A stretch of DNA of 64,000 nt from Brachypodius melanocephalos (Eukaryota; Chordata; Aves; Passeriformes; Pycnonotidae), in contig VZSR01001479.1 in the NCBI GenBank assembly GCA_013398615.1, forward strand, positions 13,661,064-13,725,063, in the 5' to 3' direction. The notes beneath the pieces were generated by a model that saw only the letters and a program-made list of their open reading frames with translations, was not told where the DNA came from and searched no databases. Below, in pieces: positions 50,375-61,245 of this stretch; the first letter of the stretch is position 1; every line of letters begins with the position of its first letter. Both the position numbers and the translations under genes were made by a program.

Positions 50375-53300
50375 TTTAATATAAGCTGAAAGGGAAATGG
50401 AAAACTCCCCCACCTAAGGCTAAAGCAGGGACTGCTGTATCTGGAAACACCACTACAATCTCCAAAACGATTTCTCACCTCTGCCTCAAAAAAACCACCC
50501 CAAACCCCTTTAAAAACAGCCTTTCCAGAGCACACATGTCTAAGGGGGGCAAATTGGCTTAGGTCAACTCCATGCCCACTAGCACAAGTCATTCCCTATT
50601 TTAGATACGGTTTTGTTATTTGTCCTGTGTGGAAAGAGGAAAACCACTGTAGACAGAAGTCTTTCAAACCTTGCTTAGACTCTTCCTAGATCCTCTTTTC
50701 AGTTTTTATAAATTAGAAGTCAAAGGATCTGTGTAGTTTACAGCAGTGAGTTTCTGATCCACTGAGTCTAAAACAGGAAACAGGTTTATAAGATAAATGG
50801 CCACAAATTTCCTATTATTTGGTATATATTTTAACATATGCATTCTTCGGGCAGCATACCACAAGTATTATGTTCTGTAACAAATATTGAGTGAAGTAAA
50901 CTTTTAAAAATACAACATAATTTGTGGATGACCATGGACTCTTGGGTGTGTTTCCATTCTTTATATTAGTCTGACTGATGGCTGCATTCCTTTTTCCTTT
51001 TGTTTCTCCCCTTTTCTGGTGATACATTTTATTTACCAAACTAATTTGTGAGAGTTAGAGGAAAAGTACTGTCTGTGCTTTCTTCACACAGAGCAGATTC
51101 CAGAGACATTTTAGCACAATTCAGCAAGAGAGCTTGGCAGGCCTTCCCTGTCACGGTAATTCACACAGGCTTAAGGCTACCACTCAGACAGAAAGAGAAA
51201 ACAAATATGAGTGGAGGAACAATTTTCCTAACTGTTTACACTTTCTGTGAGAACTTATTCATGAAACTTGTGGCACTCTAATTTTTTATATGCTCTCGCA
51301 GAATAAATCATCTCAGTAAAGAAAACAGAGGTGGTGGTTGTTTCCAGGCGCTTTGGCCCTATCACACAGAAGAACAGACAGAGCAGTCCCATCCCACATG
51401 CCACCACTCCCTTCTGGGACACAATTTCATATGGTAAAATGCCAAATTAGGTTTTAAATGCTTTGTCATTCTGAGGTACTTCGTACCACCTTTTCTCTTT
51501 TTTTAAATTAGGAGAAAGTATTGCCAATAATTTGGATTCCGAAGAGAAAATTCAAATTCACCAAAGAGTGAGTGTTTTCAGATCTGGATTATCTGCATTC
51601 CAAATTAATCAAAAACTTTTATAAATTCTGAATTCAACTTAACTGAGACTTTAAAGACTTGTCTTCTCCTCTCTAACGAGTGGCTCCAGATGAAAGCACC
51701 AAATTGCCACCAAGGAATTTCTCTTGCCGTTATTTCCATCTTAACTATAAGCAGAAAATACAAGACTAGATACCCTGAGAAAAGAAATATTTAAAAATTT
51801 TTATTTCATTTTGTTCTTTTGCTCTTGCTCACATCAAAATAATGCTGGAGAGTGAAGAGTGTTCTCCCAGTGTGTTCCCAGAGAGATGATTGAGTTGCCT
51901 ACTGTAAGGGCAAACTTTCTTGGACAAGAGACACAATTTCCTTTGCAGCCTCTACAGAACTACAAAAACGCTCTGCTGGATTCAGGAGCCACCAGCCTTA
52001 TTGGCTTTCCACTCCGGGAATAAGACGTACTCCTTCAATCAAAAGTTTATGTAAAAAATAATAAAACAGCACAAAAATCACATCATGCAGGAGATATAAA
52101 ATAGTCCCGGGTAGCAGGGTAAAAACTTGAGTAAAGCAGACCTGATTTAGCATCTGTGGGATTTGTAGAAGTAATCAGTAAATGTATGACTTAAGAGGGT
52201 ATTAAGGCCTAGTCTAAGGGATGATCCTGCTTCAGGAATGCCACAGAAACAAGGAAATGGAGGTGAGAAAAAAAAAAAAGAACAAAAGGGGTTAGAAGAC
52301 AGGCTCCATTTGAGGGCAATATGTTATTCCCATCAAAGTGTTTCCACTCTGAGTTTTCATACTTGAGAGGTTGGATAAGCCTTGGACAAGCCTCTGACCT
52401 TTTAAATGCTTAGCTGAATCTGGAATTCCAAACCTTTTGAAGCTATCCCATCATAAACACTAACAGACAAACAGATTCCACATAAATATTAAATGCAAAA
52501 GACATAATTTACAAAAATGTCAGTGTGCCAAAGAATACTACTGAACCTGTACAAAGATTTTTTTTTTATATGTATCACACACTGAAAAGTAGCTAGGCTA
52601 GCTCAAGGCTGCTTTTAAAAGCGTTTCACTATGGCCAGGATTGCTTCAGTGGGTCCCCACTGATACTTGGGCTGTCGTGTGCAAAACTCAGCTGTTTCAC
52701 TTTGCATCAGATTGCATTGGTATCTCCTTCAAGTTTGAGATCCTGAGATGATAGGCTGAACAAATCAGCAGAAATCCCCTGAAGTATGGCTGTTAATAAT
52801 TACTATTTGTATTCAGAACCTCAACTAAGCTGTCTTTGTGACAGACACATTGCAAGAAAATAATTTGCTTCAGATAATATATATGATTGTATTCCAGTTC
52901 TGCTAAAAGGACTACAGGAATTCAAGGTTACTTACTAGATCCATGTGTAAGATTCACAAGGCTCCTCATTTTTCATGATATCAGCATACTTGTAAATTAT
53001 ATCTCTTCAAACCACTTAAAACTTCCCTGTTCCCTGGAAGCACCAGTGAATAAAATTTTATAGGTACACCTTAGTTCAAAAGCAGCAACAAAAACTTTTT
53101 ATCATTCAACAGAAAGATGCAGGCCACATTTTCCACATGCTCTTATGATCGCAGCCTCACCAGAAAAAGCCAACATTCTGGTGTTTACCGTGGCCTATTT
53201 GTGCACCTCTTTAAGTTCAAGCACCGCAGACAGACTTTCTGCCACTGAAAATCAGCCGCATTGTTGACATCCACCCATCTACATTCAAGACATTCCTCAA

Positions 53301-56300
53301 CAGCCACCAGTCAGCCACGTGAAAATGCAGCTCAAGGAGCTACAGTGATCTGGGTAGCAGAAATAATGTGGTTACTGGGAGAAAGTTTGTGGAAATGTAT
53401 TGGCAAGATTAGTGGAAGAGCATTTCCTATAATTTGTTGACCACCGAGTTAAAGACATTGCTAGAACTGACTCATAGCCTGTTTGCAGCTCTTTGTACAT
53501 GTAGTCAGGATAACCCAGCTCAAAAAACACTGGGCACTCAGTGGCAGTGTGTCTTTTTCCTAGAAAAGTATGGTTGAATGAAGATGATTAATAGAATTCA
53601 GACACATACTTTCCAGAACAACTATAACTACCTCATCTGTGCCTCTGCAGTACTCAAAAACACCTTCTATGTTCTTGAATCTTTTGACAGTATATGTGAG
53701 CAAGAGTCATTTGTAGCAACCATAGCATAGACATAAATAACCTTTAAAAGTTTCAGGCATACAATATTCAAACGATCCAGGTTGCCTTCTGTTTGTTTGA
53801 AGGCAAAGAACTTTAGTTGATTTCACCTTAAAACAAGTTAATAGGATTTAGGCTAAATAAATACAATTTCTAAGCACATCTTTTCCCCAATTTTCTAAAT
53901 AAACCAGGGCTCACATGCTGGATTAATGCACGACACAATCTAAGTTTGGCATCTTTCTCTCTGACATCATAACAAACAAACGTGGCTTCTCATGGGGAAC
54001 CCATACAGCCCACACGACTTATATTTCTTTCAAGAAACTGTCAATGTATTAATTTGTCTGAGCTACCTGCCAGAATGCTACCTATATTTTTCTCCAACCT
54101 GACTCCCGCTTCAAGGGCACAAAGGGTAACTTGGGGGTGTTGTTCTTCATTCCTCCTTCCCAAACTAAGCTCCACCCTTGGGCTCTTTCACCAAGTCGTT
54201 CAGATGCCAAAACATCACAAGTCAGAGCAAAGCCACAAGTGCTCAGCGGTGGCAAGAATAAGTCACAAGTGGAAAGGGAATGTCTTTGTTAGGGCAGCCA
54301 TTAAGCAAGGCTCCTCTCCAGCACGTGTGTACTGCAAACATACATATATGAGGCTCCAGACTTCAGTAAATGGTTGAGCAGGTTTACTGACATGACTCAT
54401 TCTATTGCTATGTCTAAACCGAATCAACTTTAGCTGCTCGGCTTTGATGAATGTTAAGGTCGTAGCAACCATAAAAACACAAGAAAGGCACCTGAAAGCA
54501 TTAACAGCATGGGAAAAATATGGGTTTAGCTGAAAATAAACAGAAGATATTTCAAAACAAAGAGCAAGTTTATTTGTTCTTTCCCAGAAAGATTACCTTC
54601 TCTCATAAAAGGATCTTGTTATTAAAGTTCCTTTGCTTCCCCAGCAATGGTATCCTGGTTCTGTAACACTGTTAGTCTGGTCAAAGGCTATGTGGGCCAC
54701 AGACCCAAGGCAGTGACAGTGTTTATGAGAGCTGCAAGCAAGATGAGGATGAGAAAGATGAGGAGAGACAGTATTAGTCATCTACAAAATAAAGAGTGAG
54801 GCAAGAGGGCAAAATTGCTGAAGGGTAGATAGAGTTAGTAGTGCAGAAACACCTTCAATTCCTTTTCAAGAAAAGGGGAGAGAAAATTGCACATGCTCAA
54901 AGAAAAGTCCTTGAAAGTACCTGACAGCCAACTCTGACTGAAAGGGAAAAAGAAATTAATTCAGAGCAACTTAGATCCAGCAAAATCTTATTCTGTTAAC
55001 CCCTTTTGTTTAGTAAATTCCCTTCAAAGAGCTTTTCCTATAAGGAATTTCAGGGCCCAATCTCATAGGAACTTGTAGGACTAGGATTTTATCTAGTGGG
55101 ATCTGCTGCTGAGCATTTGATCTGGCTGAAGCCATAGTAGCTGGAACTGCTGAAGCACGTCTATGTCTATACTTTATATATTCTCCCATTCTTAGTTTGA
55201 AGTCATTGCTGAAGTTCTACACAGGAGGTCACAATTTGGGCATCAAATACAATATTTTCCATCCACCAGCTAGAACCTAACAAACATTGCCTTAAATAAA
55301 TTCGTGCCCATGCCAAATTCAAAATTAACTTCCCAAGCCAAGCTAGGGTTGATGGGATGGGGCCAAGGGGCCCACAACTCTGCTGTTGAGCTAATGGAGC
55401 AGTCTCAAGCTGCCAATCCAACAAGGGGGACTTTTTTATTTAACATATACATTACACAACGTGTGCAATATTTTCCACATTCAATGAGAAGACTTTATTT
55501 ATAAGCTGCCTGTGTTGAAATGGTCTCTTATTACGAGGAAGCAGCAAGCCAGGTTGAGCCTGGAAATGAACTCTCATTTTCTCCTTCACTGCAACATTCA
55601 GTGACATTTTGCTCATTCACTCCAAAAATATTTTACAGATGGTTTTGGACATTTACTGGTTATGTAGGCTCTAGAATAATGTTAAATATTCCCAAACCTT
55701 TTCATCTTGTTCAGCCTTCATTACTTACCGGAACAGACAGTGAGATACCAAGTTTAAGGAATTGTATCTACCTCCAGGAGGAGTACCTATGGCGAAGATA
55801 TACAGATTAATTTTCAGCCAGAAAATTGTCTTTTGTCTTCAACAACAGTTTCAAATTGATCAACATTTTGCAGATAGGTTTCATACATAATTTCCAGTCT
55901 TTTCTATTAATGGAAAATTTAGTTAGATACTTCAGAGTTTGAAAGAACGGACCTTCACATCTATGCTGACTGCAATATGAATTGATACTTACACAAATAG
56001 TAAAATAATGTCCATAATTTTGTCTTCATCCATGGGCCTGGGATACTTTCTCTGAAAATTCCTAGGTCCAGATTCACCTCTGTTCTCAGTCAAATTTCTC
56101 ATCACACAGGAAACTGGTTAGCATCAAAAAGAAGTCAGTGCATGTATGAAGTTCTTGTAATGCTGTGTAATAATAATTTATTATGTAAGCCTTTGGGATA
56201 TCCTGCAAGTGTATATATAACTAAAATGGCCATTCAATTTCTAGATCCTTGATCTCATGTCAAGTGCTTTTGCTACACCTAAGACATTCAACAGATGGTC

Positions 56301-57356
56301 TTGAGTAACAAATCCCAGAGGAATTCTCTGAATTGTGAATACTGGTCCCACAGAGGCATCATCTACCAGCTTTGAATTAAATATATATTCTTTACTGAGG
56401 AACATATTTTCTAACCTCAGTATCTTCCCTGTATTTCCTGTTGTTGGACTTAAATTACTTCCTGCTTGTAGAGTACTCACAGAACCAAGAAGCACCGGTG
56501 GCTGTGAACCCCGTTTTGCATATACAAAATCTCTCATCCCTCAGGTACTCTCCAAGGAATTCATGGCATGATTACATAAACCAGTGCATTGTCCTGTGGA
56601 GATAATAGAGCTATCTCTGAACAAACCAGTTGTGCTGCAAGCAACAAGACTAATTCAGGCTGATAGCTCTAATTCAAGCTCTGGTACAACCTTTTCCACT
56701 CCAGGAGAGACCAGATCCCACTCCATTGTTGCAACAGATATTTGTTTAACAGAGGATGTACATTAACCTTGGCAACTCGTACATAACTATTCAAATGCTC
56801 TATAAATTAGCACTTTGTTTAACTGCTCTCCCTCTCTGAGCAGAGAATTAGGAAAGAGGAACTATTAATAACAAAGGACACTTTTGAAATAGGCCTACAG
56901 AGAAAAGAATCTCTTGTCTGCATCAAAAAAGTCACATTGTAGGCACTTAAAATTAGAAGAGTATCAGGGGAGTTTTAAAATGAGAGGCTGTGGAAAGAGC
57001 GCAAAGATTGGTATGACTCATCCTCTCCTGGGAAAGCAATAAAAGCTCTCTATCCTTTGAAAACATAATTTAGGTCTGATATCAATAAAGTTCTAGTAGA
57101 AAACAATGACTTTTCAATAGCATTTCAATACTTAAGTCCCATTTATGCAAAATAGACAAGAAGACCACAAGTAAATACTTCTTTCTATGCAAATGGTAGA
57201 AGTCTAACAGTGCAAGGACTGACCTAGGCTGTCTGCTTTTAAGCACTGACAGCATGGAGTTTAGGGTCTGTCAGTGGAGACATGCTCAGTGAGATCAGTG
57301 TCAGTGGAGGGACAGAAAGCACAAAGGAGTGAGGACATTTCATGGTCTCAGATACA
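50375..57356. other. AT-rich non-coding stretch
   Basis: No gene and no interspersed repeat are recognised. Only short homopolymer runs (for example near 52269-52279 and 52559-52568) and short chance frames up to 131 codons (53982-54377) are seen. Confidence 0.6.
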
Positions 57357-57431
57357 TGGAATCACAGAATCACAAGGCTGGAAGAGACCTTCAAGATCCA
57401 TCAAGTCCAACCCATACCCTAACACCTTAAC

Positions 57432-58076
57432 TAGATCATGGCACTGAGTGACACATTCAATCTTTTTTAAAACACCTTCAGGGATGGTGACTCCACCACC
57501 TCCCCAGGCGGACCATTCCAGTACTTTATCATGTTTCCTGTAAAAAACTTTTTCCTACTATCCAACCTGTGTTTCCCTTGGTGCAGCTTAAGGCTGTGTC
57601 CTCTTGTTCTGTCAGCTGCTGCCTGGAGAAACAGATCATCCCCAGCTGTCTACAGCCACCTTTCAGGAAGTTGTAGAGAGTGATAAGGTCACCCCTGAGT
57701 CTCCTTTTCTCCAGGCTAAACAATCCCAGCTCCCTCAGTCGTTCTTCACATGGCTTGTTTTCCAAGCCCCTCTCCTTGTTCCCTCCTCTGGACGTGCTCA
57801 AGCATCTCAACGTCCTTCCTAAACTGAGGGGACAGAACTGGACACAGCACTCAAGGTGTGGCCTCACCAGTGCCGAGTGCAGGGGAAGAATGACCTCCCT
57901 GCTCCTGCTGGCCACACTATTCCTGATCCAGGCCAGGATGCCATTGGCCTTCTTGGCCACCTGGGCACACTGCTGGCTCCTGTTCAGCTGCTGTCACCAG
58001 CACCCCCAGGTCCCTTTCTGCCTGGACACTGTCCAGCCACACCATCCCCAGCCTGTAACATTGCAGGGGGTTATTG
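57432..58076 (-). pseudogene. CR1 ORF2 C-terminal remnant, frameshifted
   Basis: The best frame (57529-57960) contains AKKANGILAWIRNSVASRSR, HSALVRPHLECCVQF and CEERLRELGLFSLEKRRLRG, which are standard C-terminal blocks of avian CR1 ORF2 (the region after the reverse transcriptase catalytic core). The frame is broken. The N-terminal NNPLQCYRLG block (near 58070-58040) is in another frame, with the shift near 57990-58000. A pair of compensating shifts scrambles 57790-57850. A further shift near 57600 moves the end (LKLHQG...FFTGN...VVESPSLKVF) into a third frame. The catalytic YxDD region and the N-terminal endonuclease are absent. It cannot encode an active enzyme. Confidence 0.93.
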
Positions 58077-58079
58077 AGA

Positions 58080-58767
58080 GTCACCTACCACAATTACCCT
58101 TCTTTTCTTTTTAATGTCAGAGGCAGTGATCCGTCTGACTGACAAAGCGTAATTGGGAGGCCCACTGGGCAGATCATTTTTTTCCACATCATCTGGCTGA
58201 CCCTCTAGATCCAGGGCCTCATGCCTATTCTGAAGTAGCACCTGGGCAGGTGATGGGGGTCAGGAGGAATTTTTATTACCTCCCTGAGTAGGCACCCATT
58301 TCCACTCCCCTTCATCCACCAGGTGTCCTTCTGCCTGACAGTGGGAGGCATGGGACGCCTCTGACTCCTGGCAGGCCTCCATCAAGGATGGAAGGGTGGA
58401 ACTCCAGCAATCTATTTTCCTTTCATGTTCCCTAATACTCCTTAGTCTTTCAGCTTCCTCCCTAAGCTCAGCCACCAGCAAAAGGAGATCATTGACCTGT
58501 TCATACCACAGGCAGGCTTCTTCTGCAACCCCCCGTGGTACCACTGATAAGCTCAAACACTCCACACAGCAAGGGGTCTGGACAGACACATCCTTTTTGG
58601 AGGGTTCTATTTGGCTACACACACTTGTCCTAACTGCAGGTTTTGATTGCGTAAAAACCAGTACTAACAAAATAAACTCTAAACTGACCAACCAACAGAG
58701 AACCGCAACAAACAACAAACTAGAAGCCCCACTAGCAGGAGAAAACCTGCCACTCTGCCTGCACAAA
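58080..58767 (-). pseudogene. CR1 ORF1 remnant, truncated at the esterase domain
   Basis: The main frame (58260-58766, 168 codons) has a hydrophobic N-terminal stretch (residues 17-38) that may really be leader translated by chance. It then has SVQTPC at 61-66 and a leucine/glutamate-rich predicted coiled coil (about 88-118, LLLLVAELREEAERLRSIRE), and ends in EGEWKWVP before a stop. Just downstream, in a shifted frame, come NRHEALDLEG and then KKKRRVIVVGDS at about 58115-58078. The GDS triplet is block I of the SGNH/GDSL esterase-like domain known in ORF1 of CR1-clade LINEs. The rest of the esterase is missing because ORF2 sequence begins directly after it and brings a TAA stop. Assignment rests on this motif order and on the adjacent CR1 3' part. 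Confidence 0.8.
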
Positions 58768-58965
58768 GTGCTGTGCCATGCCCTCAGAGCTGTGCCACGC
58801 CCCTGTTTGCCTGTTCCTGTTCACCATGCTCCCCAGATCCCTCTTTCAATCACTCCACTGCCCACCAGTGGAAAACCGCACCCTGCCTCTGCGTGGGTAA
58901 CGAGAACCAAGTGCTGGACAGGTGTTGCTTCCTGCAGTGACTGTATTCTTGAAGCAACTGGTCAG

Positions 58966-60857
58966 AGAACTTCCAAAAAACCCACAAAAAGCAAAAACAA
59001 CAACAACAACAGCAAAAAAACCACTGTTTGTTGGTTAATTTCTCAAGCCAGAAGAGATTCAAAATGCTACCTTTGAAAATCTTGACCATGATGTATTCAC
59101 AATCTATCTACTTGGGGGACTCAAGATATCAAACCTGAAAACCTCAGCCAGGAACAATTAATTGATAAGATAAACAGAAAGAAGTAAAAAGAAACAACAA
59201 AATTACTAACAAGTGGTACAGAGGTGTTTTGGTAAAAATACAGGGCTGGCTGCAGATTTTGAAGATTGTGAGATTGAAAAATAATAGAGCTAATTACCAG
59301 AGTAAAGAGGAATATTAGAAACTAGAAGGTGTGCTTCAAAACGAGCAGTTTGTACACAATGGAAAAAATCATTAAATAGATAAATTAAAGCATTAGTCAA
59401 AAGTAAAATCAGAGTAAGAAAGGACAAGTGTGACTTTGAGAAAGAACTTTCTAAAGTAGTAAAAAGCAACAATAGGAATTTATTTCTAAAACATTACAAG
59501 CAGGAAGCCTGCCAGAGAGCCTTTAGGGTTGATAGATACTCACAGTCTAATAGGAGCACTTGCAGAAGGACAGTTAGACAGAAAACCTACTTACCTTTGA
59601 TTCATTATCGAGAAAGTTACAGGAGATTCTTTTTTTTTCAGCAGAATGAGTTGGAAGAACTGTCTCAAATTGAAAAGTCAGGAGAAAAGTTCTTAAAATA
59701 GATCACTAAAACAGTAATAAACTGGCTGAAGGAGGTGACATTTGCCCAGGAGTCCTAATTCATGTATGAAATTCTCAAGCTAGTAGTTGGTACAATTTAC
59801 AGTCTGAACATCTGTCAGTACCATAGCAAGGGAAGATGGCAAACATGACACTGCTTTACAGAGTCAGCATCTGAGAAATTTAGGGAAGTACAAACCAGGA
59901 AGCATGACTTGTTTACAGGGCAACTTGGCAGGAAGCAATTTGGGATCCCAGTTGCATATATATATAGGATTAATCCAGGATGTCAGCCTTTAGCATAGGA
60001 ATGAAATACAGAACAGATCTGTTCAGATTCTTTGAAAGAATAAATGAGCTGAAAACTGTGGTGCTCAGTAAAGGCACATGAAGAAAATGGCACTTTAGGA
60101 GTTATTGGGAAAGGAATAGAGAAAAAAAAATGAACAAAATACACAAATACAAACACAATAATATGCCACAGTTCAGCACCTCAGCCCACCTATGTTCTGA
60201 ACACCTTTAGTTCCTACGTCTTAAAAATCATATGGCTGAGCAGGAAAAGAACAGAGAAAAGCAAGAGAGATGATCAGCAGTCTGGAGGGACTTCTGGAAG
60301 AGAAGAGAGGAAATGGACTGTGCTTCCTCAGTTTGGAACAGAAATGACTGATGGAAGATATGCTAGAGTCTTCAAATCATGACTAGAATGCAAAGGCTGA
60401 TACAGGCCCATTATTTGTTATTTCTCCTGACACAAGATCCAGGGGATGCCAAAGCAAACTCCCAGGCAGCAGCTACAAAGCAAACAAAAGGAAGAACTTA
60501 TCCCACATGGAATTTATCATACTTTAACTGCCATCCAATGCTGTGGAAGGAAGAAACCTCCAACTATAAATATGTTCAACAAACAATTTGAAAAATTAAT
60601 AACAGAAAATAGAAGAAGTTCACCCAGGGTTATTAAATCCATGGATACATACTTTAGTCATGAAGGTCCATGGGAGCAAGTAAAGTCTGCTGAGGTGCAG
60701 AAATATTTAGTAAAAATGCTAAGACTGCATTAATGGAAAACAAAGAGGCATGTCTGTGTCTGGAAGCATCAGAAAGAAGAGCAGAAAAAGGAAGATACAC
60801 ATTGTAGGCACAAATTAGCATATGGTCAAATTCCTGGCATATCTACATGTAGTTTTT
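58966..60857. other. AT-rich non-coding stretch between two CR1 copies
   Basis: It contains an A-rich and AAC-repeat segment (about 58974-59022) at the 5' side of the first CR1. Otherwise it is ordinary AT-rich DNA. The frames at 60379-60591 and 60446-60733 are short and unlike any protein I know. Confidence 0.6.
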
Positions 60858-61245
60858 CAGGACAGTCGAGGTGGGAAGGCATCTCAGGAAATGATCTAGT
60901 CCAGCCCCCTACTCTAAACAGGGCTACAGCCAGCTGAGTTTTGAATGCCTTCAAGGCTGAAGATTCCACAACCTCTCTGTGTGAGCCATTTCAGTGCCCA
61001 GTGTTTGATCACTGTCACGGGACAAGAGGGTTTCCTTATGTTTAAATGGATTTTTCTGTGTTTCAGCTTGTGCCCATTGCTTCTTGTCCTCACTTGGGAC
61101 TGCTGAGAAGAGTCTGGTTCCACCTTTTTAACTCTCCCACATACACACATTGGTAAGAGCCCCTGAGCCTTCTCCAGGCTGAGCAGTTCCAGCTCCCTCA
61201 GCCTCTCATCACATGTCAGGTGCCCCAATCAGCTCTGTGGCACTA
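60858..61245 (-). mobile_element. CR1 LINE 3' fragment, older copy
   Basis: On the minus strand this reads from the ORF2 C terminus to the CR1 3' end. Recognisable pieces on the plus strand are GATCTAGTCCAGCCCCCTAC (60893-60912), GATTCCACAACCTCTCTG, TTTCAGCTTGTGCCCATTGC, CTGCTGAGAAGAGTCTGG and CTTCTCCAGGCTGAGCAG. The frame at 60914-61228 keeps CDERLRELELLSLEKAQ and NGHKLKHRKIHLNIRK from ORF2. It has small deletions, notably near 61141-61165, and is more diverged than the copy at 57357. The terminal octamers are no longer clear. It is 5'-truncated near 61245, where the similarity fades. Confidence 0.92.

Larger units (their letters stand above)
57357..58965 (-). mobile_element. CR1 LINE, minus strand, internally deleted
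   Basis: Read on the minus strand, the element has a probable 5' untranslated part (58965 to about 58768), ORF1 sequence (about 58767-58080), then an abrupt switch at about 58072-58082 into the C-terminal part of ORF2, and a 3' end at 57357. That end carries the typical GGTTGGACTTGATGG...CTTCCAGCC segment and the terminal ATTCTGTG-type octamers. The 3' edge is well placed because CR1 ends in such octamers rather than poly(A). The 5' edge is uncertain. A full CR1 of about 4.5 kb would have the whole endonuclease and most of the reverse transcriptase between these parts, so roughly 2.5-3 kb is missing. CR1 insertions normally lack target-site duplications and none is seen. Confidence 0.93.

Noticed and set aside
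57680..58114. 144-codon plus-strand open frame
   Set aside because: It is the reverse complement of CR1 ORF2 sequence. The real similarity is on the minus strand.
58396..59076. 226-codon plus-strand open frame
   Set aside because: It lies antisense to the CR1 ORF1 remnant and runs on into the A-rich/AAC tract. It has no similarity of its own, and the minus strand carries the recognisable ORF1 motifs.
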